This document shows, piece after piece, positions 27,472-37,111 of a stretch of DNA of 64,000 bases. Under the pieces are notes generated by a model that was not told the DNA's origin, did not search any database, and saw only the letters and a program-made list of their open reading frames with translations. Made by a program: the position numbers and the translations under genes. The number at the start of each line of letters is the position of its first letter. Within the stretch, counting starts at the first letter, position 1. The stretch is from JAHEJJ01 sp965212205 (lineage in GTDB: Bacteria > Bacteroidota > Bacteroidia > Flavobacteriales > Flavobacteriaceae), in contig CBDBUX010000011.1 of the NCBI GenBank assembly GCA_965212205.1, positions 682,001-746,000 of the forward strand. The letters are read 5' to 3'.

Positions 27472-29298
27472 TCAGGCCCCAAGCGATTGCATATCAACCA
27501 GATTTCTATATACGCCATCGGCGGTTAGAAGATCTTTGTGTGAACCTATCTCCACGATTTTTCCTTTTTGCAAAACCACGATCTTATCGGCATTTTGAAT
27601 GGTAGACAAACGATGTGCAATTACGATCGAAGTTCGGTTTTGCATCATATTCTCCAAGGCATCTTGCACCAGTCGTTCACTTTCGGTATCCAGGGCCGAG
27701 GTGGCTTCATCTAGCAGCATAACAGGTGGGTTTTTCAGCACAGCCCGGGCGATGGAAAGACGTTGTTTTTGTCCGCCACTCAGCTTATTACCACCGTCTC
27801 CGATATTGGTGTCATAACCCTTGGGAAGATCGATTATAAATTCATGGGCGTTTGCAATTTTCGCGGCTTCAACAATCTCTTCTTCTGTGGCATCGTGCTT
27901 GCCCAATGAAATATTGTTCTTTACCGTATCGTTGAATAAAATGGAATCCTGAGTAACCAAACCGATCAGATCGCGCAGCGATTTCTTTTTCAGGTCCTTG
28001 ATGTCAACATTATCGATCTTTATCTGGCCCTCGGTTACATCGTAAAAACGAGTGACCAAATTCGCTATCGTACTTTTACCGCTGCCCGATTGCCCTACTA
28101 GTGCCACCGTACTGCCCTTAGGGACCTCCAGGCTGAAATCTTTTAAAACAAATTCATCTTCATACTTAAAAGAAACACTAATAAGGCTAATCCCAGAGGT
28201 AAAATCCAATTTTTCGATTGCCTCGGTTTTTTCTTTTATTGTATTCTCTGTTTCCAGGATCTCCAGAACCCGCTCCGCGGCGGCATTGCCCTTTCGAACA
28301 CCATAAGAGGCCTTACTGATTGCTTTAGCCGGAGTTAGGATGTTATAGGCCAGCCCCATATAAGCGATAAAAGAGGAGGCATCAAGGCTGCCGTCTACAA
28401 GTACCATTTTTCCTCCAAACCATAAGAGCACTCCTATGACCAGAATTCCCAGAAATTCCCCTGTAGGTGAGGCCAGGTTCTGACGGTTTAAAAGTTTATT
28501 TGAGAATTTAAAGAAGCGTTCGGTAGAATTTTGGAATACCCGAGAAAATCTGGACTCAGCGTTAAAAGCTTTGACGACTCTTAAACCGCTTAATGTCTCT
28601 TCTACAATCGACAGAAATTCTGCCTGTTCAACCTGGACCCTGGCCGATTGTTTTTTTAAGGACTTGCCAATGCGCGATATGATCATGCCTGCGATAGGGA
28701 TAAAGATGAACACAAATAGCGTTAGTTTCGTACTTATGGAAAACATCACCAGGATGGTAAACAATATTGTCAACGGCTCCCGGACGATCAATTCGAGAAT
28801 AGACAGAAATGAATGTTGTATTTCGAGAACATCTGAAGAGATGCGGGCGATAACATCACCTTTCTTTTTTTCTGAAAAAAATGAGATCGGGAGTTCCACG
28901 ATCTTCTTATACATCGCATTCCTTACATCTTTCAGTACGCCGTTCCTCAGGAATGTTATGAAGTACATCGCCAGGTAATTAAATATATTTTTCAACAGGA
29001 AAAGCGTGAGTACCAAGCCGATAACGAGTACCAGCCCTTTCATTTCATCATCCCCGGAAAAAGCGGTGAGATGGTAATTAATGTACTCCATAAGGAATTC
29101 TTTCATATTTCCCATTCCCGAATATACCGGTGCGGTAAGTACTTTTTTGGTTTTATCGAATAGCACATCGAGCATTGGGATCAAGGCTGCAAAAGACAAC
29201 GCGCTAAAAAGGGCATAAAGAATATTGAAGAATATATTTAAATAGCCATATCTGCGATAGGGGCCTGCAAAGCGCAAGATTTTCCTGAAATATTCCAT
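27472..29298 (-). CDS. ABC exporter, MsbA-like half-transporter
   Basis: 608 residues with an N-terminal type I exporter membrane domain of six segments (about 20-330) fused to an ATPase domain. Walker A GQSGSGKST, Q-loop LVTQDSILFND, signature LSGGQKQRLS, Walker B VMLLDEATSALD and switch IAHRLST are all intact. Such half-transporters act as dimers; MsbA flips lipid A core and related ones export lipids or drugs. Its start overlaps the stop of the phosphoglucomutase gene by 1 bp (TAATG), so it belongs to an operon with that gene. Substrate is inferred from family only, hence no symbol. Confidence 0.9.
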   Translation of the reverse strand: MEYFRKILRFAGPYRRYGYLNIFFNILYALFSALSFAALIPMLDVLFDKTKKVLTAPVYSGMGNMKEFLMEYINYHLTAFSGDDEMKGLVLVIGLVLTLFLLKNIFNYLAMYFITFLRNGVLKDVRNAMYKKIVELPISFFSEKKKGDVIARISSDVLEIQHSFLSILELIVREPLTILFTILVMFSISTKLTLFVFIFIPIAGMIISRIGKSLKKQSARVQVEQAEFLSIVEETLSGLRVVKAFNAESRFSRVFQNSTERFFKFSNKLLNRQNLASPTGEFLGILVIGVLLWFGGKMVLVDGSLDASSFIAYMGLAYNILTPAKAISKASYGVRKGNAAAERVLEILETENTIKEKTEAIEKLDFTSGISLISVSFKYEDEFVLKDFSLEVPKGSTVALVGQSGSGKSTIANLVTRFYDVTEGQIKIDNVDIKDLKKKSLRDLIGLVTQDSILFNDTVKNNISLGKHDATEEEIVEAAKIANAHEFIIDLPKGYDTNIGDGGNKLSGGQKQRLSIARAVLKNPPVMLLDEATSALDTESERLVQDALENMMQNRTSIVIAHRLSTIQNADKIVVLQKGKIVEIGSHKDLLTADGVYRNLVDMQSLGA

Positions 29299-31007
29299 TA
29301 ATCGAGCTTGAGTTCGCTAATTATCCGGTCGATCTTACTATCGAGCTGAGATGATGTTGTTTCTAATGCCTCCTTATTTTCCAAGGATGTATTTACGCTA
29401 AAATAGAATTTGATCTTGGGTTCTGTTCCACTGGGTCTTGCCGCCATGCGGGTACCATCTTCTGCAGTATATATCAAAACATTGGATTTAGGAAGCAACA
29501 GAGGATGGGTAATACCGTCTAATCTATTGGTTGAAACGGAACTGTTATAGTCATCGATGCGCACAACTTTTGAACCATCGAGTTCTTCCAATGGGTTGTG
29601 TTTCAAGTCATCCATCATCTTTACAATCTCCTCTGCACCTTGAATCCCCTTTTTGGTAATGGAGATCAATCGTTCTTTGTAGAAACCATAGGCGATAAAA
29701 CAGGTGATGAGCTCATTATAAAAAGAGCTTCCTCTGGCTTTTGCCTGGGCCGCAATTTCACAGGCCAGAAGTGTTGAGGTTACGGCGTCTTTGTCTCGTA
29801 CGAAGTCGCCCACCATAAATCCAAAACTTTCTTCCCCTCCGCCGATGAAGTGCTGATTCGGGTAGTCCTGGATCATTTTTGCAATCCATTTAAAGCCGGT
29901 CAGGGAGGTTTTACACTCTACCCCATAAGCCTTGGCCAATTGCTCCATCATTGGTGTGGATACAATAGTACTGGCGATAAATTCGTTTCCGGCGAATCCT
30001 TTTTTCTTTTTCTCTTCCAGCAGGAACCGTGTCATCAAAAGCATGGTTTGGTTGCCGTTTAGAAGTTGGATTTTCCCTTCGTAATCACGAACTGCAATAC
30101 CCAGCCTATCACTATCAGGATCGGTGCCCACTACCATATCTGCGTTGATCTCTTCAGCTTTTTCTATGGCCATTTTAAGCGCCTCCGGTTCTTCAGGGTT
30201 GGGGGAGTCCACCGTAGGAAAATCGCCATCGGGCGCTGCCTGTTCGTCAATTATTGTAACATTGGTATATCCAGCCCTTTTCAACACTTCAGGAATAGCG
30301 GTAATCGAAGTCCCATGGAGTGATGTAAATACAATGCTGAAATCGTTCTTGGCTTCGGTATTAAAAGTTCCATTTTTTACCGAGGCTTCAAAAAATGCTT
30401 CATCTACGTCATGGTCTATCAGCTCTATCAGAGCCTGATTGGCCTCGAAGCGGATGTCCTCATATTCCAGGGAGTTGATCTCATCGATGATTTCCTGGTC
30501 CTGAGGGGGAACAATCTGTCCGCCGTCGGTCCAGTATACCTTATATCCATTATATTCGGGTGGATTATGAGAAGCGGTAAGCACCACTCCGGCATGGCAT
30601 CCCAGATGGCGTACAGCGAACGATAGTTCGGGTGTAGTCCTTAAGGCAGAGAAAAGAAATACCTTAATATCATTGGCCGAGAATACTTCGGCTACTGTAC
30701 GTGCCAGAGTATCGCTGTTGTGTCGGCAGTCATAGGCGATAACCACTTTTATCGATTGTCCCTGGTAGACCTTCCTTAAATAATTACTCAGGCCCTGTGT
30801 ACTTTTCCCCAGCGTATATTTGTTAATGCGATTGGTGCCTGCACCCATAACCCCGCGCATGCCGCCGGTACCGAATTCCAGGTTTTTATAAAATCGGTCA
30901 TTGAGTTCGTTGACGTCCCCATCGAGCAGCTGCTGCACTTCTGTGCGAACCGAGGGGTCGAAAAAGTCACCAAGCCATTTCTTTGCTGTCGATCTAATTG
31001 TATCCAT
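29298..31007 (-). CDS. Phosphoglucomutase/phosphomannomutase family phospho-sugar mutase
   Basis: 569 residues from the chosen ATG giving MDTIRSTA. The phosphoserine loop is VVLTASHNPPEYNG, the metal loop GTDPDSDRLG, the sugar-binding loop GGGEESFG and the C-terminal phosphate-binding loop RPSGTEPKIK. It interconverts sugar 1- and 6-phosphates (probably glucose), linking glycolysis to UDP-glucose, which the trehalose synthase of this window consumes. It is the long phosphoglucomutase form seen in Firmicutes and Bacteroidota. An upstream in-frame ATG at 31079 would add 24 residues with no family counterpart. It shares a 1-bp overlap with the MsbA-like gene. Confidence 0.93.
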   Translation of the reverse strand: MDTIRSTAKKWLGDFFDPSVRTEVQQLLDGDVNELNDRFYKNLEFGTGGMRGVMGAGTNRINKYTLGKSTQGLSNYLRKVYQGQSIKVVIAYDCRHNSDTLARTVAEVFSANDIKVFLFSALRTTPELSFAVRHLGCHAGVVLTASHNPPEYNGYKVYWTDGGQIVPPQDQEIIDEINSLEYEDIRFEANQALIELIDHDVDEAFFEASVKNGTFNTEAKNDFSIVFTSLHGTSITAIPEVLKRAGYTNVTIIDEQAAPDGDFPTVDSPNPEEPEALKMAIEKAEEINADMVVGTDPDSDRLGIAVRDYEGKIQLLNGNQTMLLMTRFLLEEKKKKGFAGNEFIASTIVSTPMMEQLAKAYGVECKTSLTGFKWIAKMIQDYPNQHFIGGGEESFGFMVGDFVRDKDAVTSTLLACEIAAQAKARGSSFYNELITCFIAYGFYKERLISITKKGIQGAEEIVKMMDDLKHNPLEELDGSKVVRIDDYNSSVSTNRLDGITHPLLLPKSNVLIYTAEDGTRMAARPSGTEPKIKFYFSVNTSLENKEALETTSSQLDSKIDRIISELKLD

Positions 31008-31216
31008 TAAATAATATCGTATTGTTAAAGTAAAATTACAACAGAATTCCAAGCCATTTACTTGAGTTGCTATCAGCAACCGATAATTTTTTAGAGGTGA
31101 TTATTCAACACCTCCTGAACATGCTGCAAAAGTAGGTAGATTTCACCATTACCCATACCAGTGAACATTTAAATTGATTATCGATCAGAGGTTTCAATGG
31201 GAACCCTGATACCAGA

Positions 31217-32176
31217 TCAGATATTGAGTTTTTTAAAAATATTATAGCTTGGGCCTTCTTTTTTCGCTCTAAGTACAATCTCGCCCAGGAAGCCCGCAAG
31301 AAAGAATTGAGTACCAATGATCATTGCGGTAAGCGAGACATAAAACTGCGGTCTGTCTGATAAAAGACGTCCGGTGGGATTGATAAAAAGCTTATCTATT
31401 CCCAGATAAAGGGCAAAACCAAAACCAATCAGGAACATCAACACTCCCAGCGCCCCGAAAAGGTGCATAGGCCGTTTGCCAAATTTAGAGACAAACCAGA
31501 TTGTGATAAGGTCGAGCAGACCGTTGATAAACCGTTCTACCCCAAACTTGGTCTTACCATATTTCCTTGCCTGATGCTGCACTACTTTTTCCCCAATTCT
31601 GGAAAAGCCGGCATTCTTTACCAAGACCGGTATATAACGATGCATTTCTCCTGAGACCTCAATATTCTTGATGACATCGTTTCTAAACGCCTTTAGTCCG
31701 CAATTGAAGTCGTGCAACTTAACGCCGGATGACTTTCTTGCTGCCCAATTGAAAATTTTAGATGGGATATTTTTGGCCAGCATGGAGTCGAACCGCTTTT
31801 TCTTCCAGCCTGAAATAAGGTCAAAGTTTTCTTCTTTTATAAGTTTATACAGCTGCGGTATTTCCTCCGGATTATCTTGAAGATCTGCATCCATAGTGAT
31901 TACCACTTCGCCTTGTGCCACCTCAAATCCGGCATGCAAGGCCTGTGACTTGCCAAAATTCTTTAAGAAGCGGATACCTTTTACCTGTGGATTCTCGGAA
32001 GCAAGGGCCTCAATGATGTTCCAGGAATTATCGGTACTTCCATCATCGATAAACAGGAGTTCGTACAAAAAATGATTGGATTGCATAACCTGTGCAATCC
32101 AATCGTGCAATTCTTTTAATGATTCTTCTTCGTTAAGTAAGGGAATTACTATCGAAAGGTTCATAGGCGGTTTCAT
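31217..32176 (-). CDS. GT2 glycosyltransferase, polyisoprenyl-phosphate type
   Basis: 319 residues with a GT-A catalytic domain: NLSIVIPLLNEEESL at the N-terminus, FIDDGSTDNSW and the metal-binding TMDADLQDNPEE. The C-terminal third has two membrane segments (about 235-258 and 283-307, then the LGEIVLRAKKEGPSYNI end), the topology of dolichol/undecaprenyl-phosphate sugar transferases such as GtrB-like and DPM1-like proteins. It should move a sugar from a nucleotide donor to undecaprenyl phosphate on the cytoplasmic face. It lies 31 bp after the DUF4199 gene on the same strand. Donor sugar is not readable. Confidence 0.88.
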   Translation of the reverse strand: MKPPMNLSIVIPLLNEEESLKELHDWIAQVMQSNHFLYELLFIDDGSTDNSWNIIEALASENPQVKGIRFLKNFGKSQALHAGFEVAQGEVVITMDADLQDNPEEIPQLYKLIKEENFDLISGWKKKRFDSMLAKNIPSKIFNWAARKSSGVKLHDFNCGLKAFRNDVIKNIEVSGEMHRYIPVLVKNAGFSRIGEKVVQHQARKYGKTKFGVERFINGLLDLITIWFVSKFGKRPMHLFGALGVLMFLIGFGFALYLGIDKLFINPTGRLLSDRPQFYVSLTAMIIGTQFFLAGFLGEIVLRAKKEGPSYNIFKKLNI

Positions 32177-32207
32177 GAATTCCTCTCAAAAGTACAATTT
32201 TTAACCT

Positions 32208-32726
32208 TTAATAGTCTGGTTTCGCTTTCTTCAGGATAAGTCCGCCAATAAAACCGATAACGAGGCCTGCCAGGATATTAAAAACCAGGATGACCGGGTA
32301 TGAGAACCAGAAATAGTTAATGGTACCATCGTATTGTTGCTGGATTTGCTCCGGGCTCATCATTCCTTCAGATTCGGCTTTAGCTTTCTGGAGTTCAGCG
32401 ATCTTTGTGGCAAATTCAGGATCCAGTACATTGGATAGTAACATCATATAGATTACCCCGATGAGGCCACCGATCAGGGCGATTCCGGCGCCCAATTTGG
32501 CCGCCTGGCCAAGACTCAGGAAACCCTGGTTGGCTTTTTTAAAACTGATGATACCCCAAATAATGACGGCCACCATGATCACAATACTAATCACGGTGTT
32601 TGAAGGATCCTGAGAGGTATGGGCATCCATCGTATAGAGCATGACGGCAAAGACCACACTGATCAGGCCCAGGATTAGTCCGAAATTAAGGGAATATTTT
32701 CCGGTTTTAGGTTGATTTTCTTCCAT
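32208..32726 (-). CDS. DUF4199 family membrane protein
   Basis: 172 residues with four hydrophobic segments (about 13-33, 42-62, 72-96 and 140-165) separated by short charged loops; the long loop before the last segment is acidic and rich in Gln (EGMMSPEQIQQQY). This is the layout of DUF4199 proteins, which are abundant in Bacteroidota and of unknown function. It commonly sits just before a GT2 gene in flavobacteria, as here, suggesting a shared envelope role, which is inference. Single-gene start is the ATG giving MEENQPKTGK. Confidence 0.8.
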   Translation of the reverse strand: MEENQPKTGKYSLNFGLILGLISVVFAVMLYTMDAHTSQDPSNTVISIVIMVAVIIWGIISFKKANQGFLSLGQAAKLGAGIALIGGLIGVIYMMLLSNVLDPEFATKIAELQKAKAESEGMMSPEQIQQQYDGTINYFWFSYPVILVFNILAGLVIGFIGGLILKKAKPDY

Positions 32727-32824
32727 GTTTTCTTTCTTTAGGTTTGTAGATTGTTAGTATTGGATATAATATTTTTGTTACAAATAAAGATAGCGATTTT
32801 GAGAATTCTTTTTTGTCCGGGAGA

Positions 32825-32855
32825 TTGCTGTATAATATAAAAATGATTAAATTTG
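32825..32855 (+). promoter_or_regulatory. Bacteroidota promoter of rpmE2
   Basis: TTG at 32825-32827 and TAAATTTG at 32848-32855 are 20 bases apart, fitting the group's -33/-7 consensus. The -7 ends 27 bp before the rpmE2 ATG. Confidence 0.75.
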
Positions 32856-32882
32856 CAGCCGCTAAAAGCCAGAAGAAGAGAT

Positions 32883-33185
32883 ATGAGAAAAGATATTCAC
32901 CCTAAGAATTACAGACTAGTAGCCTTTAAGGATATGTCGAACGACGATGTTTTTATCACCAAGTCTACTGCAGATACCAAAGAGACCATCACTATAGAAG
33001 GTGTTGAATATCCTTTGGTAAAACTCGAGATCTCAAGAACTTCTCATCCTTACTATACCGGGAAGGCTAAATTGGTTGATACGGCAGGAAGGATCGACAA
33101 ATTTAAGAGCAAGTACGGAAAGTTTAAAAAAACTAAACCGGCAGAGGACAAGGCGGCCAGTACTGCCAGTTCTCAGGAAGAATGA
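32883..33185 (+). CDS. rpmE2: Ribosomal protein L31, type B (zinc-free)
   Basis: 100 residues starting MRKDIHPKNYR. It belongs to the L31 family of the large ribosomal subunit; the core (VAFKDMSNDDVF, ISRTSHPYYTGKAK, DTAGRIDKFKSKYG) matches the type B paralogue, which lacks the CxxC zinc pairs of the type A form. No cysteine is present at all, so it is zinc-independent. A Ser/Ala/Glu-rich tail (about residues 85-100) extends the C-terminus. It is a single gene with its own consensus promoter and a strong terminator. Confidence 0.96.
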   Translation: MRKDIHPKNYRLVAFKDMSNDDVFITKSTADTKETITIEGVEYPLVKLEISRTSHPYYTGKAKLVDTAGRIDKFKSKYGKFKKTKPAEDKAASTASSQEE

Positions 33186-33210
33186 TCCGTTTATCGTAAA
33201 AAGATAGCTA

Positions 33211-33246
33211 AACGCCCCCGATTCTCATCGGGGGCGTTATTTTTAT
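33211..33246 (+). terminator. Rho-independent terminator of rpmE2
   Basis: AACGCCCCCGAT at 33211-33222 and ATCGGGGGCGTT at 33227-33238 form a 12-bp stem with a 4-base loop, followed by ATTTTTA. It ends 23 bp before the ATG of the GlmU-like gene. Confidence 0.93.
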
Positions 33247-33268
33247 ACTTTTATCAAAAATAACCGAG

Positions 33269-34451
33269 ATGAACCACGTACTCTTTGATGGACCGATGAG
33301 AGATTCTTTGCTGCCCTTTACCTTTACCAGACCGGTGGCAGAAATCAGGATAGGGATTCTTACTATTAGAGAAAAATGGGAGGCCATACTTAACCAGCCA
33401 ACCAGTACCAGGACCGAGCAATACCTCAGCACCAAATACCCCTTGAAAACAGCGTCGGTTAACATAATGATCGATGCTTCCTTTGTTCCGGATATAGTGC
33501 TTGCGGAACAAATCATGAAATTAAAAGCAGGGGAGGCCCTTTTAACCGGAGAAGTGGTCATAGCTTACTGTACGAATGATCCACCTCCAGGAATTTATAC
33601 GCGATAGTTTTAATACTATTAAATATGAGGGTTCAACTTTCAGAATTGAAAATACATGGGACATATTCTCACGGAATGCCGAGGCACTTCAGGCAGATTT
33701 TGAGTTGATCACTAAAGGAAGAAAGAGCGAGCCCATCTCCGATACCAATAGTGTGATAAATCCTGAAAATATATTCCTTGAAAAGGGTGCTAAGGTAGAA
33801 TACAGCATATTGAACGCTTCAAATGGGCCTATATATCTGGGAAAAAACTCGGAGATATTGGAGGGGAATATGATCCGTGGCGGCCTTGCCCTTTGTGAGA
33901 AAGCAGTCATAAAGATGGGAGCCAAGATCTATGGCCCAACTACGGTAGGACCCTATGGCAAGGTATGTGGTGAGATCAATAATTCGGTCATCTTTGGCTA
34001 TTCCAGTAAAGGCCATGACGGTTACCTGGGAAATTCTGTCCTGGGAGAGTGGTGCAATATAGGGGCCGACTCCAATAATTCGAATCTTAAAAATAATTAC
34101 GCAAAAGTGAGACTGTGGAATTATTCCACTGAACGTTTCGAACAAACCGGCTTGCAGTTCTGTGGACTGATGATGGGCGACCATAGTAAAACAGCTATTA
34201 ATACAATGTTCAATACCGGGACCGTGATCGGGGTAAATTCGAATATTTATGTACCGGGATTTCCCAGAAATTTTATACCCAGCTTCAGTTGGGGAGGAGC
34301 CACCGGATTTTCTACTTACTATCCTAAGAAAGCCTTTGAAGCCGCTGAGGTAATGATGGCCCGCAGAGGAGTTACCTTCGATAAGGTAGAAGAAGACATT
34401 TTGAATCATGTTTTCGAAATCACTAAAAAATGGCGTAATTATCCCCATTAG
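33269..34451 (+). pseudogene. GlmU-like sugar nucleotidyltransferase, frameshifted
   Basis: Two plus-strand reading frames overlap at 33576-33607 and join into one protein of about 393 residues if one base is removed. The first part (33269-33607) starts MNHVLFDGPMRDSLLPFTFTR; the second (from about 33576) continues LQEFIRDSFNTIKYEG, contains FRIENTWDIF and ends with a left-handed beta-helix region of short hydrophobic repeats (IYGPTTVGPYGKVCG and following), the acetyltransferase-like half seen in GlmU-type proteins. A stop in the second frame at 33561-33563 limits the shift to 33564-33604; dropping one C from ACCTCC gives DPLQEF and restores length. Either a real loss or a base-call error. 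Family members are thought to attach nucleotides to sugar phosphates. Confidence 0.8.
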
Positions 34452-34539
34452 GCTATAGGCAGAGCATTCGAACTTGCTTCAGTGGCATTTTGCGGGAAGT
34501 TGGTATCTTTGCTGCCCCAATTTGATTTTGATAGTATTT

Positions 34540-35868
34540 ATGAATAAACGAGTAGCCTTCCATACGCTGGGTTGTAAACTGAATTTTTCAGAATCCTCTA
34601 CTATAGCACGTCAGTTTACCGGCGAAGGTTACGAGCGCGTCGAATTTGATACGGCGGCAGATATATATGTAATCAATACCTGTTCGGTAACGGAAAACGC
34701 CGACAAGCAATTTAAGTTGATTGTAAGGCAGGCACTTAAGCATAATCCTGATGGATTTATTGTGGCCATTGGCTGCTATGCCCAACTAAAACCAGAGCAA
34801 ATCGCATCTTTAGATGGTGTAGACCTTGTATTGGGCGCTACGGAGAAATTTAACATTCTGGAATACCTCGATGATCTGAATAAGAAGCATCAGGGGGTTA
34901 TTCATTCCTGCGAGATCGAGGACGCCAACTTTTATGTGGGCAGTTATGCCATTGGCGATCGCACACGTGCCTTTTTAAAGGTCCAGGACGGATGCGATTA
35001 TAAATGCAGTTTCTGTACTATACCACTCGCCAGGGGAATCTCGAGAAGTGATACTCTCGAAAATGTCATCGATAATGCGAGGAAGATCGCGGAGCAGGGC
35101 ATAAAGGAAATCGTGTTAACCGGTGTTAACATAGGCGATTACGGCAAAGGAGAATTCGGGAATAAAAAGCACGATCATACTTTTTATGATCTTGTTCAGG
35201 CCCTGGATAAGGTTGAAGATATTCAGCGCATTCGCATCTCTTCTATCGAACCCAATTTATTGCGGAATGAGATCATCGACTTTGTAGCCACTAGCACAAC
35301 TTTTGTACCTCATTTCCATATACCGCTTCAGAGCGGTAGCGATAGAATACTAAATCTCATGCGGAGGAGATACCAACGCAACCTCTACGCCAAAAAAGTT
35401 CAAAAGATAAAGGAAAAAATGCCCGATGCGTGTATCGGAGTAGATGTCATCGTGGGATTTCCTGGTGAAACCGACGAAGATTTTCTGGAAACATACCAAT
35501 TCCTCAATGATCTGAACATCTCTTACCTTCATGTTTTTACCTATAGTGAGCGGGATAATACTACAGCTGCTCTAATGCCGGGGAATGTCTTACCGGAGGT
35601 TCGAAAAAAGAGAAGTAAAATGCTCAGGGGACTCTCGGCCAAAAAACGCAGGGCCTTTTATGCATCGCAAATAGGCAGCCAGCGTTCAGTATTGCTGGAG
35701 GGCGAGAATAAAAAGGGGTATATGTACGGATTTACCGAAAATTATGTCAGGGTGAGAACTCCGTGGGATCCGGAACTGGTCAATTCTATGCTGAAGGTAG
35801 AGTTACAGGAAATGGATCTGGAAGGGATAGTGAGGTTTAAGAGCCTGGAACCTGCTTTGCAAAACTAG
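34540..35868 (+). CDS. mtaB: tRNA t6A37 methylthiotransferase MtaB
   Basis: 442 residues starting MNKRVAFHTLGCKLN. It is a radical-SAM methylthiotransferase: the N-terminal domain has three cysteines of the auxiliary cluster (LGCKLN, NTCSVT, GCYAQL), the radical-SAM domain has CDYKCSFCTIP (CxxxCxxC cluster), and a TRAM-type RNA-binding domain lies at the C-terminus. The absence of a longer N-terminal extension and the CKLN form fit MtaB, which converts t6A to ms2t6A at tRNA position 37, rather than MiaB or RimO. A longer in-frame start at 34474 has no family support. A bidirectional terminator follows. Confidence 0.93.
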   Translation: MNKRVAFHTLGCKLNFSESSTIARQFTGEGYERVEFDTAADIYVINTCSVTENADKQFKLIVRQALKHNPDGFIVAIGCYAQLKPEQIASLDGVDLVLGATEKFNILEYLDDLNKKHQGVIHSCEIEDANFYVGSYAIGDRTRAFLKVQDGCDYKCSFCTIPLARGISRSDTLENVIDNARKIAEQGIKEIVLTGVNIGDYGKGEFGNKKHDHTFYDLVQALDKVEDIQRIRISSIEPNLLRNEIIDFVATSTTFVPHFHIPLQSGSDRILNLMRRRYQRNLYAKKVQKIKEKMPDACIGVDVIVGFPGETDEDFLETYQFLNDLNISYLHVFTYSERDNTTAALMPGNVLPEVRKKRSKMLRGLSAKKRRAFYASQIGSQRSVLLEGENKKGYMYGFTENYVRVRTPWDPELVNSMLKVELQEMDLEGIVRFKSLEPALQN

Positions 35869-35870
35869 CA

Positions 35871-35912
35871 TAAAAAAACCCGGCTGTTCTAAACCGGGCT
35901 TTGATTTTTTGT
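35871..35912. terminator. Bidirectional terminator between mtaB and the GNAT-like gene
   Basis: CCCGG at 35879-35883 pairs with CCGGG at 35894-35898; the stem is short but T-runs follow on both strands (TTTTTT on plus, TTTTTTT on minus). Confidence 0.65.
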
Positions 35913-35953
35913 GTAGAAATCGCTTTTACTATCGGATTTCTGACATAATTTTA

Positions 35954-36247
35954 TCATATACGTATACCTACCGGAAGCATCTCTTTATACTGTCTGTTTT
36001 TTCTTAAAAATCCGGCGATCTGCGGACTGGTTGGTACTACTCTGAGATTTTGCCCCTGGATATGATGTAATACGCCTTTAATAAAATCTTCTTTAAATCC
36101 ATCTTTGGAGATTTCCTCCGGTATTACGAGTTTGGTGAGGAATACTTTGCGTTCTTGCGAAGAGTATTCAATTTTGGCCAAATGCCCGTCAACCCTAGTT
36201 TCAAATTGTCGCAAGAAACTATTGTCCTTAATGGTTACTTCACTCAT
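35954..36247 (-). CDS. Small GNAT-fold acetyltransferase-like protein
   Basis: 97 residues from the ATG giving MSEVTIKDN. It resembles the small YjdJ/YidJ-like branch of the GNAT superfamily: strands FETRVDGHLAKIEYSS and FLTKLVIPEEI, a helix DGFKEDFIKGVLHHIQGQ, then LRVVPTSPQIAGFLRKN, in place of the usual acetyl-CoA pyrophosphate loop. The longer frame from 36310 has no matching start in the family. Substrate unknown. It lies convergent with mtaB across the bidirectional terminator and divergent from the hydrolase gene. Confidence 0.7.
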   Translation of the reverse strand: MSEVTIKDNSFLRQFETRVDGHLAKIEYSSQERKVFLTKLVIPEEISKDGFKEDFIKGVLHHIQGQNLRVVPTSPQIAGFLRKNRQYKEMLPVGIRI

Positions 36248-36402
36248 ATAGTTAGAATTTAGTGTGGTTTCAGATAAAAAAATTACGATAGCTAAGAATC
36301 GTAATTTCAAACAATAACACCCAGAGTAATTAATTTACAACCAGTGGACAAAAGTAGCAAAAAAAATGCTAATTTCCTAGAAATTACCACACTAAACACC
36401 GT

Positions 36403-37080
36403 ATGGTTCGATCAAAAATTCATGTCTATCTGATGCCCGGGATGGCAGCAAATTCCACTATTTTCAAGAATATCCAGTTAGACACGGATCGTTTCGAAAC
36501 CCATAGACTCGAGTGGTTCGTTCCCAAACGCGGAATGACCCTGGAGGAATATGCTCAGGCGATGTGTGATCGTATTAAGCATGAAGAACCGGTATTGATC
36601 GGTGTTTCCTTCGGGGGTATTCTGGTACAGGAAATGGCACGGTTAATCCCGGTGAAGAAGCTTATTATTATCTCGAGCGTAAAGAACCAGAAAGAGCTTC
36701 CCAAACGTCTGATCTTTGCCAAATATACCAAGATCCACAAACTGCTTCCCACGGGATTGGTCAACAATGTTGAGCTTCTGGCGAAGTACGCTTTTGGAGA
36801 AACGGTCACCAAAAGGCTTGAGCTTTATGAGCAATACCTTTCGATACGCGACAAGTATTATATCGATTGGTCGATAGATCAGATGGTGCGCTGGAAACAA
36901 AAGGAACAGCACCCTGGGTTGATACACATACACGGGGATAGAGATGCGGTGTTTCCGATTCAGTATATCAACGATTGCCTCCAGGTGAAAGGTGGAACGC
37001 ACACCATGATATTAAACCGGTTTAGATGGTTTAATCAACGCTTACCCACAATTATTTTGGAGGAAGGGAGTTCTATTTAA
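36403..37080 (+). CDS. Alpha/beta-hydrolase fold protein
   Basis: 225 residues. The nucleophile elbow GVSFGG places Ser 69, the acid is in HGDRDAVFP and the catalytic His in GTHTMIL near the C-terminus, with an oxyanion-hole sequence LMPGMAANS near the N-terminus. It lacks a signal peptide and a recognisable lid, so it is a small cytoplasmic esterase- or thioesterase-type protein of unknown substrate. It is 31 bp upstream of the lytic transglycosylase gene on the same strand. Confidence 0.82.
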   Translation: MVRSKIHVYLMPGMAANSTIFKNIQLDTDRFETHRLEWFVPKRGMTLEEYAQAMCDRIKHEEPVLIGVSFGGILVQEMARLIPVKKLIIISSVKNQKELPKRLIFAKYTKIHKLLPTGLVNNVELLAKYAFGETVTKRLELYEQYLSIRDKYYIDWSIDQMVRWKQKEQHPGLIHIHGDRDAVFPIQYINDCLQVKGGTHTMILNRFRWFNQRLPTIILEEGSSI

Positions 37081-37111
37081 TACCTTTGAATAAACAATCA
37101 ATTTTATAATA

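Noticed and set aside
31094..31114. 6-bp hairpin GAGGTG/CACCTC downstream of the glycosyltransferase gene
   Set aside because: No T-run on either strand, stem short; not called a terminator.
33576..33607. Programmed ribosomal frameshift in the GlmU-like gene
   Set aside because: No slippery sequence, stem-loop or pseudoknot is visible in the overlap.
33819..34448. 209-residue minus-strand frame opposite the GlmU-like gene
   Set aside because: The sense strand encodes a recognisable beta-helix domain; the antisense frame has no features and no promoter.
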